Part shown: one piece after another, positions 1-8,681 of the stretch
Layout of the letters: each line of letters starts with the position of its first letter
Numbering within the stretch: position 1 is the first letter of the stretch
Source of the DNA: Scytonema sp035967975
Lineage (GTDB): Bacteria > Cyanobacteriota > Cyanobacteriia > Cyanobacteriales > Nostocaceae
Direction: 5' to 3'
DNA length: 64,000 nt
NCBI GenBank assembly: GCA_035967975.1
Contig: JAWQFQ010000013.1
Coordinates: 20,849-84,848, forward strand
Translations under genes and position numbers: made by a program
The notes under the pieces: generated by a model
Databases searched by the model: none
Told to the model about the DNA's origin: nothing
What the model saw: only the letters and a program-made list of their open reading frames with translations

Positions 1-781
1 ACGAAACCCAACATATACAAGCATTTGTTGGGTTTCTCAAGTGTTTACCCAACCTACAAAAACTCTTATCCCTTGCAGTCTTGAATCAGCACCTAGTCTT
101 TTTGCTAGGTCAAAACTGTACTTATGGCTAGGTACAAACCATATGGATTGAAATATAATCATTATGTTTAAAGCTACTGGTAGCAGCCAGATATATAAAG
201 AGTTTATGATTTTCTCAGATGTAATTTATAAAGTAAATTTTAAGCAACGTTACTTACGTTGCCATCTTTCATAGCTTTTATGTAAACTATTAGAACTATT
301 AATAGCGTATCTACTTATCCACTTTTCCAAACGTTATTCAAAATCCAAAAGAACTTAGGAATACTCTTAATACCTTTAGTGTTTGTAAGACTCTCAAGTT
401 TTAACCTCTGACTTATATAGGAGTTTGCTCAAAAATTGCAAATTCTCAATATTAAACTTATGACTAATTAGTCAGCATATAATACTGCCAGGGATAGATC
501 AAACGGTGAAATTATCTAGATTGGGGAGCCAGCCCTGTTCGCGATCAGATCGCGTCTCGAAGAGAAGCTTTCCCGAAGGGTAGGAGGGTTAGCCCGACCT
601 AGGGCAATTCTGCGTAGGTTTTGGGAAATTGTAAGTTGGGTAGAATGCATAAGCGTTACCCAACAAATGTCAATAAATATTGGGTTTACCTGCGTTTTGT
701 CCAATCTACAAAAATTCTTATCCCAGCAGTATTGGGTCAGCACGATATTGAACGACAAATTGAAAGAAGGAAATATTTAAA
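1..781. other. repeat-rich intergenic region at window start
   Basis: I see no convincing gene here. Two imperfect copies of one dispersed repeat lie at about 1-95 and 645-745; both contain 'acccaac', then 'ctacaaaaa.tcttatccc' and 'tcagcac'. A second repeat type at about 530-600 carries a palindromic GCGATCAGATCGC core followed by a 'gtctcgaagagaagctttcccgaaggg'-like stretch, which is typical of dispersed cyanobacterial repeats. A minus-strand open frame across 516-758 is made of these repeats. A GAAGGA Shine-Dalgarno sequence just before 782 serves the first gene. Confidence 0.6.
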
Positions 782-1336
782 ATGCTAAGCCAGTTTTTGC
801 CAGACGATGCAATTAATGAAGCTACAATAAAAACGCCGATTTTAAAACTAAGAGGAAAAACTTTAATATTTGGAAATGTAGTTTATCAAATTCACAATAT
901 TTCTAGTATTGGGTTAGTTAACCTGACAACTACAAAGTCAACGCCAAGCTTTTACTGGGCTGTGCTTGTGATAGGTATTTTCTTGCTCTTCATTCCCAAC
1001 ACACAAGCGAAAATTGTAGGTTTTTTAACCTTAGCATTTGTTGCTTGGTTATTTTTTCAACATAATTTAAATAAAATTAAAGAAAAGTATGGAATGACTA
1101 TTTATACGAATGGAGGTACTAAAACTATTTTAGTTAGTAAAAGTGAGAATTTTATAAAAAAAGTCATTTTGGAATTATATACAGTCATGAATAGCGATGA
1201 ATTGAAAGCTATTACTTTTAATTTTGAAACTTTAGATGCGTCAGTTGATAATTCTGTTCAGATTGGAACAAACTATGGGTCTCCTATAGTATCAGGTGGA
1301 GGTTCTGTCGTAGGGGACGTTGTTAGTCAAGTTTAA
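782..1336 (+). CDS. small membrane protein (DUF6232-like) with C-terminal RHIM-like motif
   Basis: The protein has 184 residues. The N-terminal part (about 1-50) is beta-rich, with the pattern of a small PH-like domain ('LIFGNVVYQIHNISSIG'). Two adjacent hydrophobic segments follow at about 57-93, then a second small soluble region at about 100-155. This layout resembles the DUF6232 family of small bacterial membrane proteins. The last 28 residues are a separate Gly/Ser/Val-rich tail beginning NSVQIGTN and ending GDVVSQV. The VQIG core matches the tetrad of RHIM-type amyloid signalling motifs, and almost the same segment opens the next gene. The start codon is preceded by GAAGGA. I infer that this is a membrane sensor whose tail seeds assembly of the neighbouring CHAT protein. 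The family assignment is moderate and the function is inferred. Confidence 0.75.
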   Translation: MLSQFLPDDAINEATIKTPILKLRGKTLIFGNVVYQIHNISSIGLVNLTTTKSTPSFYWAVLVIGIFLLFIPNTQAKIVGFLTLAFVAWLFFQHNLNKIKEKYGMTIYTNGGTKTILVSKSENFIKKVILELYTVMNSDELKAITFNFETLDASVDNSVQIGTNYGSPIVSGGGSVVGDVVSQV

Positions 1337-1399
1337 TAATGTGAATAACAGTATTTAGCCGATTTTTTTAGCTTTATTCCAAAACCAAGTACTTAAGAC

Positions 1400-2095
1400 A
1401 TGAAAAACAATTCAGTAAAAATTGGCACAAATATTTGCTCTCCTATAGTATCAGGGGAGAGTTCGGTTGTAGGAAATGTGTCGAGTTACATGAAAGATTT
1501 ATGTGAAGGACAGGATGACAAAGTTAAGGTCGCACATACTAAAACAATTCTCGTTCTGTGTGCGAATCCAAAAACTACCTCACCTTTACAATTAGACAAA
1601 GAAGTAAGAGAAATTGACGCAGGATTGCAACGAGCCAAGAAGCGAGAACAATTTGACCTAAAACAAAAGTGGGCTGTGCGTGTTCTAGACGTTTATCAGG
1701 CACTGTTAGACTTTAAACCCCAATTTGTCCACTTTAGTGGTCACAATACAGGGGAAAATGGTCTTGTACTGGAAGATGAAACTGGAAATGTGCAGTTAGT
1801 AGATACACAGGCATTGGCTGAACTATTCAAGTTATTTTCAGGTGATATTGAGTGCGTTACTCTTAACGCTTGTTATTCAGAAGTCCAAGCAGAAGTGATC
1901 GCTAAACATATCCCCTACGTCATTGGTATGAATAAGAAAATTGGTGACAAAGCTGCAATTAAATTTGCAACAGGCTTTTACAGTGCATTGGGTGCAGGAG
2001 AATCAATAGAGTTTGCTTACAAGCTTGGATGTAACCTTATTCAGTTAGATGGAATTCCAGAATACTTAACTCCAAGTTTGAAGAAAAAGCAGTAA
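1400..2095 (+). CDS. CHAT-domain caspase-like protease with N-terminal RHIM-like motif
   Basis: This 231-residue protein is a nearly bare CHAT (caspase HetF-associated with TPRs) peptidase. The core spans about residues 47-215. The catalytic His is in HFSGH (H115) and the catalytic Cys in LNACYSE (C158), both in the expected order. There is no TPR, NTPase or large sensor domain. Instead, residues 4-29 repeat the tail of the upstream gene (NSVKIGTN, SPIVSG, SSVVGNV), and the DNA of the two segments is also clearly similar. In the CHAT family such proteases act as effectors that cleave a partner or trigger cell death. The short N-terminal motif suggests recruitment by homotypic amyloid-like contact with the upstream membrane protein, 63 bp away on the same strand. 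The enzyme class is well supported; the signalling mechanism is inferred. Confidence 0.85.
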   Translation: MKNNSVKIGTNICSPIVSGESSVVGNVSSYMKDLCEGQDDKVKVAHTKTILVLCANPKTTSPLQLDKEVREIDAGLQRAKKREQFDLKQKWAVRVLDVYQALLDFKPQFVHFSGHNTGENGLVLEDETGNVQLVDTQALAELFKLFSGDIECVTLNACYSEVQAEVIAKHIPYVIGMNKKIGDKAAIKFATGFYSALGAGESIEFAYKLGCNLIQLDGIPEYLTPSLKKKQ

Positions 2096-2813
2096 GGAGA
2101 AAAATATACTACTTAAGAAAAGTTTAAATCATTGTAAAAATTCTTTCGAGAAACCAAATTTCTGTTAAGTGTAGTTATAGAAATTAAATGACTTAAAGCG
2201 GATCGCGTATATCAGTGCCATTATCCATTGCCCATTACACTCAGGTGTTTCCCTGAAAGTAATCCCCTGTGAGTACTTCCGCATTTTCAACCACGCAAAA
2301 AGCACGGTTGAAATTATGAGAATAGATAAGCGATCGCAAACAAGAAAAAATCGCGGGAGTACTTGCAGAATAAAAAACAGAGATTTTAGAAAGATTGTGG
2401 AAGTTAGCAATTAGGTTAACCTTACAAAAAATTTGATATAAAATGCAAAAGTTGAATCACAAATCTTTACATTCTTGCCGGAAAAAAGCTTTTACAGGAT
2501 GGAACGCTCTTGGCAACGTTGTACAGGCTCTCAGTCATTCTTCTTTATCACATCAACTTGTGATTAAAATCACATCAAAAAGCAAAGAAAAATCTTAGTT
2601 TTTACGTAGAACTGAACTATATTTATGGAAATCAAACTGTTTTAGAATCGGATTCTATATCTTTTGATGATTATAATTTTTATGAACTGACTTCAGTAGT
2701 ACTGATAATCTAGACATCAAGAGTGCTATTGATGCAGCAACTAAAAAGCCTACAATACTTAAAACGACACAACCATAATTTTAATTTTATGTAATACACG
2801 AGGATAGATAAAT
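2096..2813. other. intergenic region upstream of the GTPase locus, with a possible gene remnant
   Basis: No intact gene is visible. The minus-strand frame at 2165-2410 has no family resemblance and no clear ribosome site. The 3' half (about 2564-2778) contains two coding-looking stretches in different plus frames, described separately as a possible frameshifted remnant. An AGGATAGATAA stretch just before 2814 gives a ribosome site for the first GTPase. Confidence 0.5.
2564..2778 (+). pseudogene. possible frameshifted remnant of a small gene
   Basis: One plus frame stays open from 2564 to the stop at 2711-2713 and encodes an acidic peptide containing SISFDDYNFYELTSVV. Just before that stop, a second frame takes over and reads DNLDIKSAIDAATKKPTILK up to the stop at 2776-2778. 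Together they read like a single domain broken by one frameshift near 2695. There is no ATG in the first frame, so the start is also missing or non-canonical. I do not recognise a family. It lies directly upstream of the GTPase genes on the same strand and may be a decayed member of that locus. Chance remains a real alternative. Confidence 0.3.
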
Positions 2814-3566
2814 GTGGGAATCATTTATATAGGCGATCGCAAAACTGGTAAAACCCATTTAGCAATGGAATTAGCTAATCCTAACAATGAATATGTAAAA
2901 GTGAAAAGCTTGGATTATGAAAACCTCAAACAACAGTTTTATGATAGCAAAACAGGTGAATTTAAAGCAACAGATTCTAATTACGCAACTTATGACCGTT
3001 ACTTAGATATCCAAGTACGTCTTCCTATAGGAAACAAACAAGTCATTGTAGATTGGATAGATACACCAGGGGAGGTTTGGAGAAAAAGTTGGCAAGTCGA
3101 TAACCAAAATGAATGGCGTAAATTCTTAGATACGATAAGTCAAAGTGAAGGAATTTTGCTTATTCTGCCACCACATCGGGGACTCACTTTTAATTCCGGT
3201 GTAGACACAGAGCAATTTATGAATCAACAGCAGTGGTGCAATAGATTTGACCGTTGGGTAGAGTTTTTCCATCAAGATTGCCCTAAGGCAAGACATATTC
3301 TTATTTGTTTAAATAAAGCTGACTTATTTTGTGATTTGCAAACAGAAGCATTTCAGCTTGGCTATAAACCCAACAGTGCTCAAATGAATTGGCAGCAACG
3401 CCATATGTATGTTTTACAAAAATACTTTAGACCAATTCATTCTCAATTAGAACAAATTAACAAAAATTCTTTAGGTTTATCAGTTCGTTGCTTTATTACT
3501 AGTATTTATAATCGCTCTTTATTGGAATTACCGTGGATATATTTAGGTAGTTTTTTGGCTAGGTGA
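2814..3566 (+). CDS. small GTPase, first of three (DO-GTPase-like)
   Basis: The protein has 250 residues and consists of a single P-loop GTPase domain. The P-loop is GDRKTGKT (residues 7-14), G3 is DTPGE (83-87), and G4 is NKAD (167-170) inside 'ILICLNKADLF'. All three are intact, so nucleotide binding is likely. It starts with GTG at 2814; an ATG two bases upstream is out of frame and stops quickly, and an AGGA ribosome site lies at a suitable distance. It is only distantly related to the next two GTPases, which share a C-terminal motif it lacks. The next gene follows after 13 bp. GTPases of this kind next to a GAP1-type gene are known from the predicted NTP-dependent conflict systems (double-GTPase/GAP1 type). 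I infer that this one acts as the switch of such a module. Confidence 0.8.
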   Translation: MGIIYIGDRKTGKTHLAMELANPNNEYVKVKSLDYENLKQQFYDSKTGEFKATDSNYATYDRYLDIQVRLPIGNKQVIVDWIDTPGEVWRKSWQVDNQNEWRKFLDTISQSEGILLILPPHRGLTFNSGVDTEQFMNQQQWCNRFDRWVEFFHQDCPKARHILICLNKADLFCDLQTEAFQLGYKPNSAQMNWQQRHMYVLQKYFRPIHSQLEQINKNSLGLSVRCFITSIYNRSLLELPWIYLGSFLAR

Positions 3567-3579
3567 TGGAGAGAAAAAT

Positions 3580-4404
3580 ATGGGCAATATTCGTGTCATT
3601 GGTCCAAGAGGTTCGGGAAAAACTACTTATTTAGCCGCTTTAGCTTACCAGCCAGTACAACCTGGTGGGAAGACTAAAAATTTTAAGGTACAGGCTATTA
3701 ATGACGACACAAGAAATCTGGCGGAAAAAGCTGAAACCATTATTATTGAAGGTGCATCGCTAGAGCCTACAGGCGTTTTAGTAAAAACGATTGATGATGT
3801 ACCTGTTTATTCTTTCAATATCGAAGTCCAAACTTTATTGCACGGAAAAGAGCGAATCAACCTGGCAGTTAGAGATTACCCAGGGGAAATTTTTGATGAA
3901 TTAGAAATAGGTTCAACCAATTACATACAAAAAGAATTCCTTGATGAATGTATAGCCAAAGATGTAGCTGGTTGCTTGATTATGTTAACTGAGTGGACAA
4001 GGGAAACAGATAAACATTACAGCAGGGTGTTACAACATTTTATTGAATTGATAGATGTTAATGGAAGAATCAAGGATTTGCGCTTAGCTGTAGCAATGAG
4101 TAAGTGTGAGAGAGGTGAACTCTGGCCTGGTCGTTTAGAGCCAGAAATTGATTTATTTGGTGTTCACCTACCTAAAACAAAAGCTGTTCTGAAAGAGAAA
4201 ATACCTCCTTGCAATTTAAGCTTCTATGCGATTTCAACCTTTGGGGTTCTTGGACGCAATAACCCTCGACCAAATCGGATTCAGGAATGGGGAACTCAGA
4301 ATAGAAATTCAGTTTTACGAGAGCCATATCGTTGGCAGCCTTACAACTTAATTTCCCCTCTTTATTGGCTCAGTACTGGTAGGAGAATAAGAAATGATGC
4401 GTAA
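3580..4404 (+). CDS. small GTPase, second of three (DO-GTPase-like)
   Basis: The protein has 274 residues. The P-loop is GPRGSGKTTY (from residue 8), G3 is DYPGE (99-103), and the G4 position reads SKCE (174-177), a variant of the usual T/NKxD. The C-terminal part contains 'STFGVLG', an NP-rich stretch and 'WQPYNLISPLYWLSTG', all repeated in the next protein. This makes the two proteins tandem paralogues. The 3' end overlaps the next start by 11 bp, so translation is probably coupled. The Glu at the fourth base-recognition position could change or relax guanine specificity, as family knowledge of NKxD/TKxD would predict, but this is not tested. It most likely works with the following GTPase as a pair and with the downstream GAP1-like protein. 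Confidence 0.8.
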   Translation: MGNIRVIGPRGSGKTTYLAALAYQPVQPGGKTKNFKVQAINDDTRNLAEKAETIIIEGASLEPTGVLVKTIDDVPVYSFNIEVQTLLHGKERINLAVRDYPGEIFDELEIGSTNYIQKEFLDECIAKDVAGCLIMLTEWTRETDKHYSRVLQHFIELIDVNGRIKDLRLAVAMSKCERGELWPGRLEPEIDLFGVHLPKTKAVLKEKIPPCNLSFYAISTFGVLGRNNPRPNRIQEWGTQNRNSVLREPYRWQPYNLISPLYWLSTGRRIRNDA

Positions 4405-5299
4405 TTTGTTTAAGAAAATAGCTCCTCAACCTCAACAAAGTAGTGCAGTACTGCGGGTTATTGGCGATCGTTCTTCTGGGAAAACAACTTATATGGCGTC
4501 TCTGGCACGTTGGCCTAATGCTGACCCTTTGAGTCCAGTACAGTCTGTCATTCCAGTTAATGAAGCCGGAGAGGAACTTATAACTAAGGCTCAAAATCTG
4601 CTGGAACAAGGGCTAGCTCTTGAGCCCAGCAATCTTGATACTAGTGCATCTAATGCCAAGGACTACACTCTCAGGATTACTCTTAAAGGACAGTTTTCTT
4701 GGAAGAATCCCAAAACGACAATTGGTTCGCAACTGGTAAACCTCAATATTAGTTGTAAAGACTACGCGGGAGAATTTTTTGCCGATCTCCTCCACCAAGC
4801 AGGAAGCTCACAACTACTGGATTACTTGGATGATTGTTTGCTAGCAACAGGAATTCTGTTTTTAGTTGATGGTAACAGTCGTCGTAAGGATTTAGAGTAT
4901 GCAGCAGGTTTAGAGAAATTTTTGACAGCGTTAGATCGTGCTGATATCGGGGGTGAAAAGCGGAGAATCTCGCTGGTGCTGACCAAGTGCGAACAAACAG
5001 AGTTATGGGTAAATCGCCACAAACCTGCTTTTATTGCTGAGGCTCGCTTTCCTCAGGTTTACCGAAAATTACAAACTTGGCAGCAGATGGGAGCCGGAAC
5101 GGTGGAATACTTTACGGCTTCAGCCTTTGGGATGTTGGGAAATAATTTTCCAGAACCAAATGTGCATTTACTAAGCCGCACTCGAGATGGAGTTGCTGCA
5201 GTTATTAAAGATCCCAAGCGCTGGAGACCATTCGGCTTAGTGGCTCCGATGTATTGGCTGTGTACAGGCGATCGTCACAAAGAATTAGATAAGGGTTAA
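4394..5299 (+). CDS. small GTPase, third of three, paralogue of the second
   Basis: The protein has 301 residues. The P-loop is GDRSSGKTTY (from residue 24), preceded by a short positively charged leader with FKKIAPQPQQ. The G3 motif reads DYAGE (123-127; usual form DxPG or DxxG) and G4 is TKCE (197-200), again with Glu instead of Asp. Shared C-terminal motifs with the preceding protein are 'SAFGMLG', 'WRPFGLVAPMYWLCTG' and a TEL(W) segment after G4. It overlaps the preceding gene by 11 bp and ends 4 bp before the next start, so the GTPases and the GAP1-like gene form a tight translational unit. The pair resembles the two halves of the family called double-GTPase, here as separate genes. Confidence 0.8.
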   Translation: MMRNLFKKIAPQPQQSSAVLRVIGDRSSGKTTYMASLARWPNADPLSPVQSVIPVNEAGEELITKAQNLLEQGLALEPSNLDTSASNAKDYTLRITLKGQFSWKNPKTTIGSQLVNLNISCKDYAGEFFADLLHQAGSSQLLDYLDDCLLATGILFLVDGNSRRKDLEYAAGLEKFLTALDRADIGGEKRRISLVLTKCEQTELWVNRHKPAFIAEARFPQVYRKLQTWQQMGAGTVEYFTASAFGMLGNNFPEPNVHLLSRTRDGVAAVIKDPKRWRPFGLVAPMYWLCTGDRHKELDKG

Positions 5300-5303
5300 A
5301 CAG

Positions 5304-7424
5304 ATGAATCCAGTCACTATTGAAATTCACGAATTTAGTACCGGCATTCGCCCAGAAAGAACAGCTGATGGTGGCTGGGTGTCGAGGGGATTCACTGGAA
5401 AGTACATGAACACGACACTGGAATCCATTCCGCCTGCTGTTGAACGTTCTATTGCCAATCGCGAATTTGCTGTTACTGAGGGGGCATCCAGCGATCGACC
5501 TGCAATTATTGGTCGTGTTGTTAGGAGTAGAGAGGAAGCTTGGTCTGTAGTGGCGTTAGTTACACGGGGACGAGATGAGATAGGGCGTAGTTTATCTGTG
5601 TATCGTTATTTTTTGTGTCAAGACCCAAACAGCTTGTGGAAAATCCTAGCTTGGTTCGATAGTCAAAGCCTACCAACCTTTCACCCTTTTGACACCAAAA
5701 TTGTTGGACAACCTAACTTATATGTAGTATCTGCTCGAACTGCTTCAGCATCATCGCCAGAGGTCGAAAGTTTATCTTTAGATACTCCAGAGCCACTTCT
5801 ATTAACGCCGGGACAGCAAGACGATGTTAAAGTCATCAATATTTTGGCAATTAAAAAAGCTGCTATGAACGGTCAACCTATCTCGTGGGCTTTTAATGTA
5901 GAAGCCCTGGAACAACCTAGGCGGTTTCAGGTGATTCAGGCGGCGAGTCAACGAGCCTATGAAATCTTAGACAGAGTCATTAAGAATGTGCCACAATTCT
6001 CAGCACCAGTTGTGGCGGATGAAGAAGCGCTTAAATCTGCAATTCGAGGTTTGATTAATAGTTCCCAAGTCAAACCCGAAGCAGTGCAAGTGATAAATAA
6101 AGCTTTAGAGAATGAGCAAATTTCTCAACAATATTGGCACAGCCTATTTGATGGACAGGGAGCAAAAGCTGCAATTAGTCAGAAAATTTATAGTCCTCAA
6201 ATGGTAAGGCTAATTACCCTGCGAGCAATGGTCATTCCAGAGACTCTGCCGGAATTTTTGACGTGGTTGAATGTGAAAAGGTCTAAGGACAACGCTGATG
6301 AGTATCAAACTATTTCTTTAGAATTTCAAAAAAATATTCGTCCTCAGTTTCCTAAAGAAAAACTAGCGAATGGAGTGAAATGCCTTTTACCTCAGTTACT
6401 GAATCAAATAATTCCTAAAGAAGCAGTTTACTGGTTACTACTCAAATCAGGCTCTGCTTGGGTTTATTGCCAAGAGAAGTTTAATCATGACATCCGTTCT
6501 GATTTAGAACTAATTTATAATTACTTCACAAATCCTCAACAAGTAGCTACGTCTCCGTGGGAGTCATTAAAATTTGACCAAGAAATTTGGCAACAATTAA
6601 TTAATAATTGGCATTCTATTTATTCTGACAACTCAAAAGTCGAGTATTATCAACCATTAGCATTGCTTTTAGAGTCTTTAAAAGAGTATTTATTATCAGC
6701 TTTTTTTTACCAAGTAAGCAGAGGATTAGTTCCTAAAAATGTATTTAACAAAGTGGCTTCTGAAAGTAATCAAAATTCAGACTATATATCCTTTTTAACA
6801 CTTAAGCGAGAAATGACTTGGTTTGAAAGTACTATTAATTTTTTATTACAGGAGGTTATTGTGCCAATTCAACTAGTTATTCCTCTATCATTTTTATTTT
6901 TTTTAAGTGGACTATTTATAGGTTCTAAATTTTTTGCTCAACCACCTTCACTTACAACAGCTATTCATCGTGAGTCGCCAGGTTTTAATGACAATAACAA
7001 TAAAAATAGGGGCAATCAGGACAACAACGAACTTTTACCGGATGATGGAAAAGCAAATATATCAATTTATCCTCCATTTGATATGCCACTAAACCTCAAA
7101 GAAAAAGCGACTAGTCAGGAAAAGTTTGAACAAACTACAAAAGCAATGAATGTAATTGTTAAGGAAATTAAAAAGGATAATCCGTTACTAAAGGATGATG
7201 ATATTATTATTAATGAAATTAAGAACATTTTAAAGATTCCCAATCTTAATTATGCTAATGCTATTAAAAACACAGGTGCTGACAGAGATTTATTAGTAGA
7301 AGCAATATACTCATACCAAAAAAGTCATTTTCCCGAAAACAATCAGGTCGGATATATGCTTCCAAATGCACCAACACCAAGAAAGATTAAAGAAGAAATT
7401 AAAAAAAATCTCAAGATGCCTTAA
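5304..7424 (+). CDS. GAP1-like GTPase-associated protein with a C-terminal membrane segment
   Basis: This 706-residue protein begins four bases after the third GTPase. The N-terminal region (about 1-140) has the beta-rich pattern 'VSRGFTGKYMN', 'IPPAVERSIANREFAV' and 'AVTRGRDEIGR', reminiscent of the N-terminal domain of GTPase-associated protein 1. An alpha-helical middle follows at about 200-500. One strong hydrophobic segment lies at about 519-545 (PIQLVIPLSFLFFLSG). The last 160 residues are Asn/Lys/Asp-rich and probably lie outside the cytosol. The assignment rests on gene context plus weak motif likeness, so it is tentative. If correct, this protein couples the GTPases to the membrane. 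The 3' third is A+T-rich and low in complexity compared with the 5' part, which could indicate a lineage-specific extension. Confidence 0.6.
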   Translation: MNPVTIEIHEFSTGIRPERTADGGWVSRGFTGKYMNTTLESIPPAVERSIANREFAVTEGASSDRPAIIGRVVRSREEAWSVVALVTRGRDEIGRSLSVYRYFLCQDPNSLWKILAWFDSQSLPTFHPFDTKIVGQPNLYVVSARTASASSPEVESLSLDTPEPLLLTPGQQDDVKVINILAIKKAAMNGQPISWAFNVEALEQPRRFQVIQAASQRAYEILDRVIKNVPQFSAPVVADEEALKSAIRGLINSSQVKPEAVQVINKALENEQISQQYWHSLFDGQGAKAAISQKIYSPQMVRLITLRAMVIPETLPEFLTWLNVKRSKDNADEYQTISLEFQKNIRPQFPKEKLANGVKCLLPQLLNQIIPKEAVYWLLLKSGSAWVYCQEKFNHDIRSDLELIYNYFTNPQQVATSPWESLKFDQEIWQQLINNWHSIYSDNSKVEYYQPLALLLESLKEYLLSAFFYQVSRGLVPKNVFNKVASESNQNSDYISFLTLKREMTWFESTINFLLQEVIVPIQLVIPLSFLFFLSGLFIGSKFFAQPPSLTTAIHRESPGFNDNNNKNRGNQDNNELLPDDGKANISIYPPFDMPLNLKEKATSQEKFEQTTKAMNVIVKEIKKDNPLLKDDDIIINEIKNILKIPNLNYANAIKNTGADRDLLVEAIYSYQKSHFPENNQVGYMLPNAPTPRKIKEEIKKNLKMP

Positions 7425-7484
7425 AAGGTATATAGTAACCACAAATTCTTCTTAAGCACGTGAGCAAACAGGTTTCTAGGATAT

Positions 7485-8681
7485 ATGAATTTTCACAGAA
7501 TAAATAGGACTGCCCATATATTATGTATAGTCTTAATCATTCTGTTTGTAAACATCAGCAATTATTTTTTATCAAAAAATATTAATTCTATGAGGATATA
7601 CCTCTACACATTAGCAGGAATAACATCAGCTTTAATTGGCTGGAATATTGGACAATTCTTTCTCTCAGAGCTAGGTTTACTCAAACAATTTCCAGAAATT
7701 ATCCTCTTTCCATGTATTGCCATTTCTTTGGCAATGGGCATGGTGATGAACGAAATACTTATTAGCAATCCCACACGACCTAAACTCAGTTTTCGGATTG
7801 CGATAATTCCTCTATTCATTGCCCTGGGTTTAGGGCTATTAGCAGGTTTAATTGCTGGAGGTATTTCCCAAATCCTGTTTTTACCTCAAATTCGCTTTCC
7901 CACTCCAATTATCAGAACCGTTGGCTGGCTTTTAATAGGGTTTTCAGTTGGTCTTGCTGAGGGTTTAACGTGGCGGTGGCATAGTATAGAAGCAGGCGAC
8001 CCTAAACGCTTTTGGCAGAGGTTTATCACAAGTGTAATTGGTGCTAGTGCAGCGAGTTTATTTGCTGCGGCGTTGTTTGAGTATATCCGTGCGACTTTGG
8101 GTACAATGCCACCTGAATTCAAAGGTGTGGAAGACCCTTTGGGATTTACTATTCTAGGTTTACTGCTGGGTTTAGTGTTTAGTATTACTAATTCTCCCAG
8201 TTATTTAGTTGCTTTAAGAGCGGGGACAGGTTTTGAGTACACAGGACCAAATTATATGAATTTAGATATAGATCCACAGTTCAAGCCTGTTAATGAAAAG
8301 TTTCCCTATATTGATAAATCAGTCCTGAAATTTGTAAGTGATGGTGATGCCTATGAAATAGAAGAGGGTTTATCAATTCAATTGCCTAGCACTGGAACAA
8401 TTAGAATTGGTTCTGCTGTCAATAAAGCACATATTTGTCTACCTGACTTACCACTTCATGTAGCTGATTTAGTATTGAAAAAACGAGAAGCTGTTCTGTC
8501 TCCTAATTCTCAATGTTTTCACACTATTGCAGTGAATGGTGAGCGTTTAACTACCCGCAGAGACATTCGTTTAAAACACAACTACGTTTTGACATTTCAT
8601 ACAGTAACGATGGACAGGGAACATGAAGAAAAAATTTATCGGTTCGTCTACTATAATCGCTTCCTTGACCCGCAAGCTTAG
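7485..8681 (+). CDS. polytopic membrane protein with C-terminal FHA-like domain
   Basis: The protein has 398 residues. About seven hydrophobic segments fill residues 8-240, including the Gly-rich helix 'LLAGLIAGGISQILFLP'. The cytosolic tail (about 285-395) has an FHA-type beta pattern: 'IRIGSAVNKAHICLPD' fits the first conserved strands. The classical phosphothreonine-binding residues (SxxH, NG) are not clear, so the domain may be degenerate. The protein encoded at 13210 has a related membrane block and a similar FHA-like tail, so the two are probably homologous. The last 59 bp overlap the start of the next gene. I expect it to be a membrane anchor or docking platform for the locus. Confidence 0.7.
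   Translation: MNFHRINRTAHILCIVLIILFVNISNYFLSKNINSMRIYLYTLAGITSALIGWNIGQFFLSELGLLKQFPEIILFPCIAISLAMGMVMNEILISNPTRPKLSFRIAIIPLFIALGLGLLAGLIAGGISQILFLPQIRFPTPIIRTVGWLLIGFSVGLAEGLTWRWHSIEAGDPKRFWQRFITSVIGASAASLFAAALFEYIRATLGTMPPEFKGVEDPLGFTILGLLLGLVFSITNSPSYLVALRAGTGFEYTGPNYMNLDIDPQFKPVNEKFPYIDKSVLKFVSDGDAYEIEEGLSIQLPSTGTIRIGSAVNKAHICLPDLPLHVADLVLKKREAVLSPNSQCFHTIAVNGERLTTRRDIRLKHNYVLTFHTVTMDREHEEKIYRFVYYNRFLDPQA

Noticed and set aside
516..758. 80-codon minus-strand open frame
   Set aside because: It is composed of dispersed repeats, with no family likeness and no ribosome site.
2165..2410. 81-codon minus-strand open frame upstream of the GTPases
   Set aside because: It has no recognisable domain and a biased, low-complexity composition, and lies in non-coding A+T-rich DNA; no support beyond being open.
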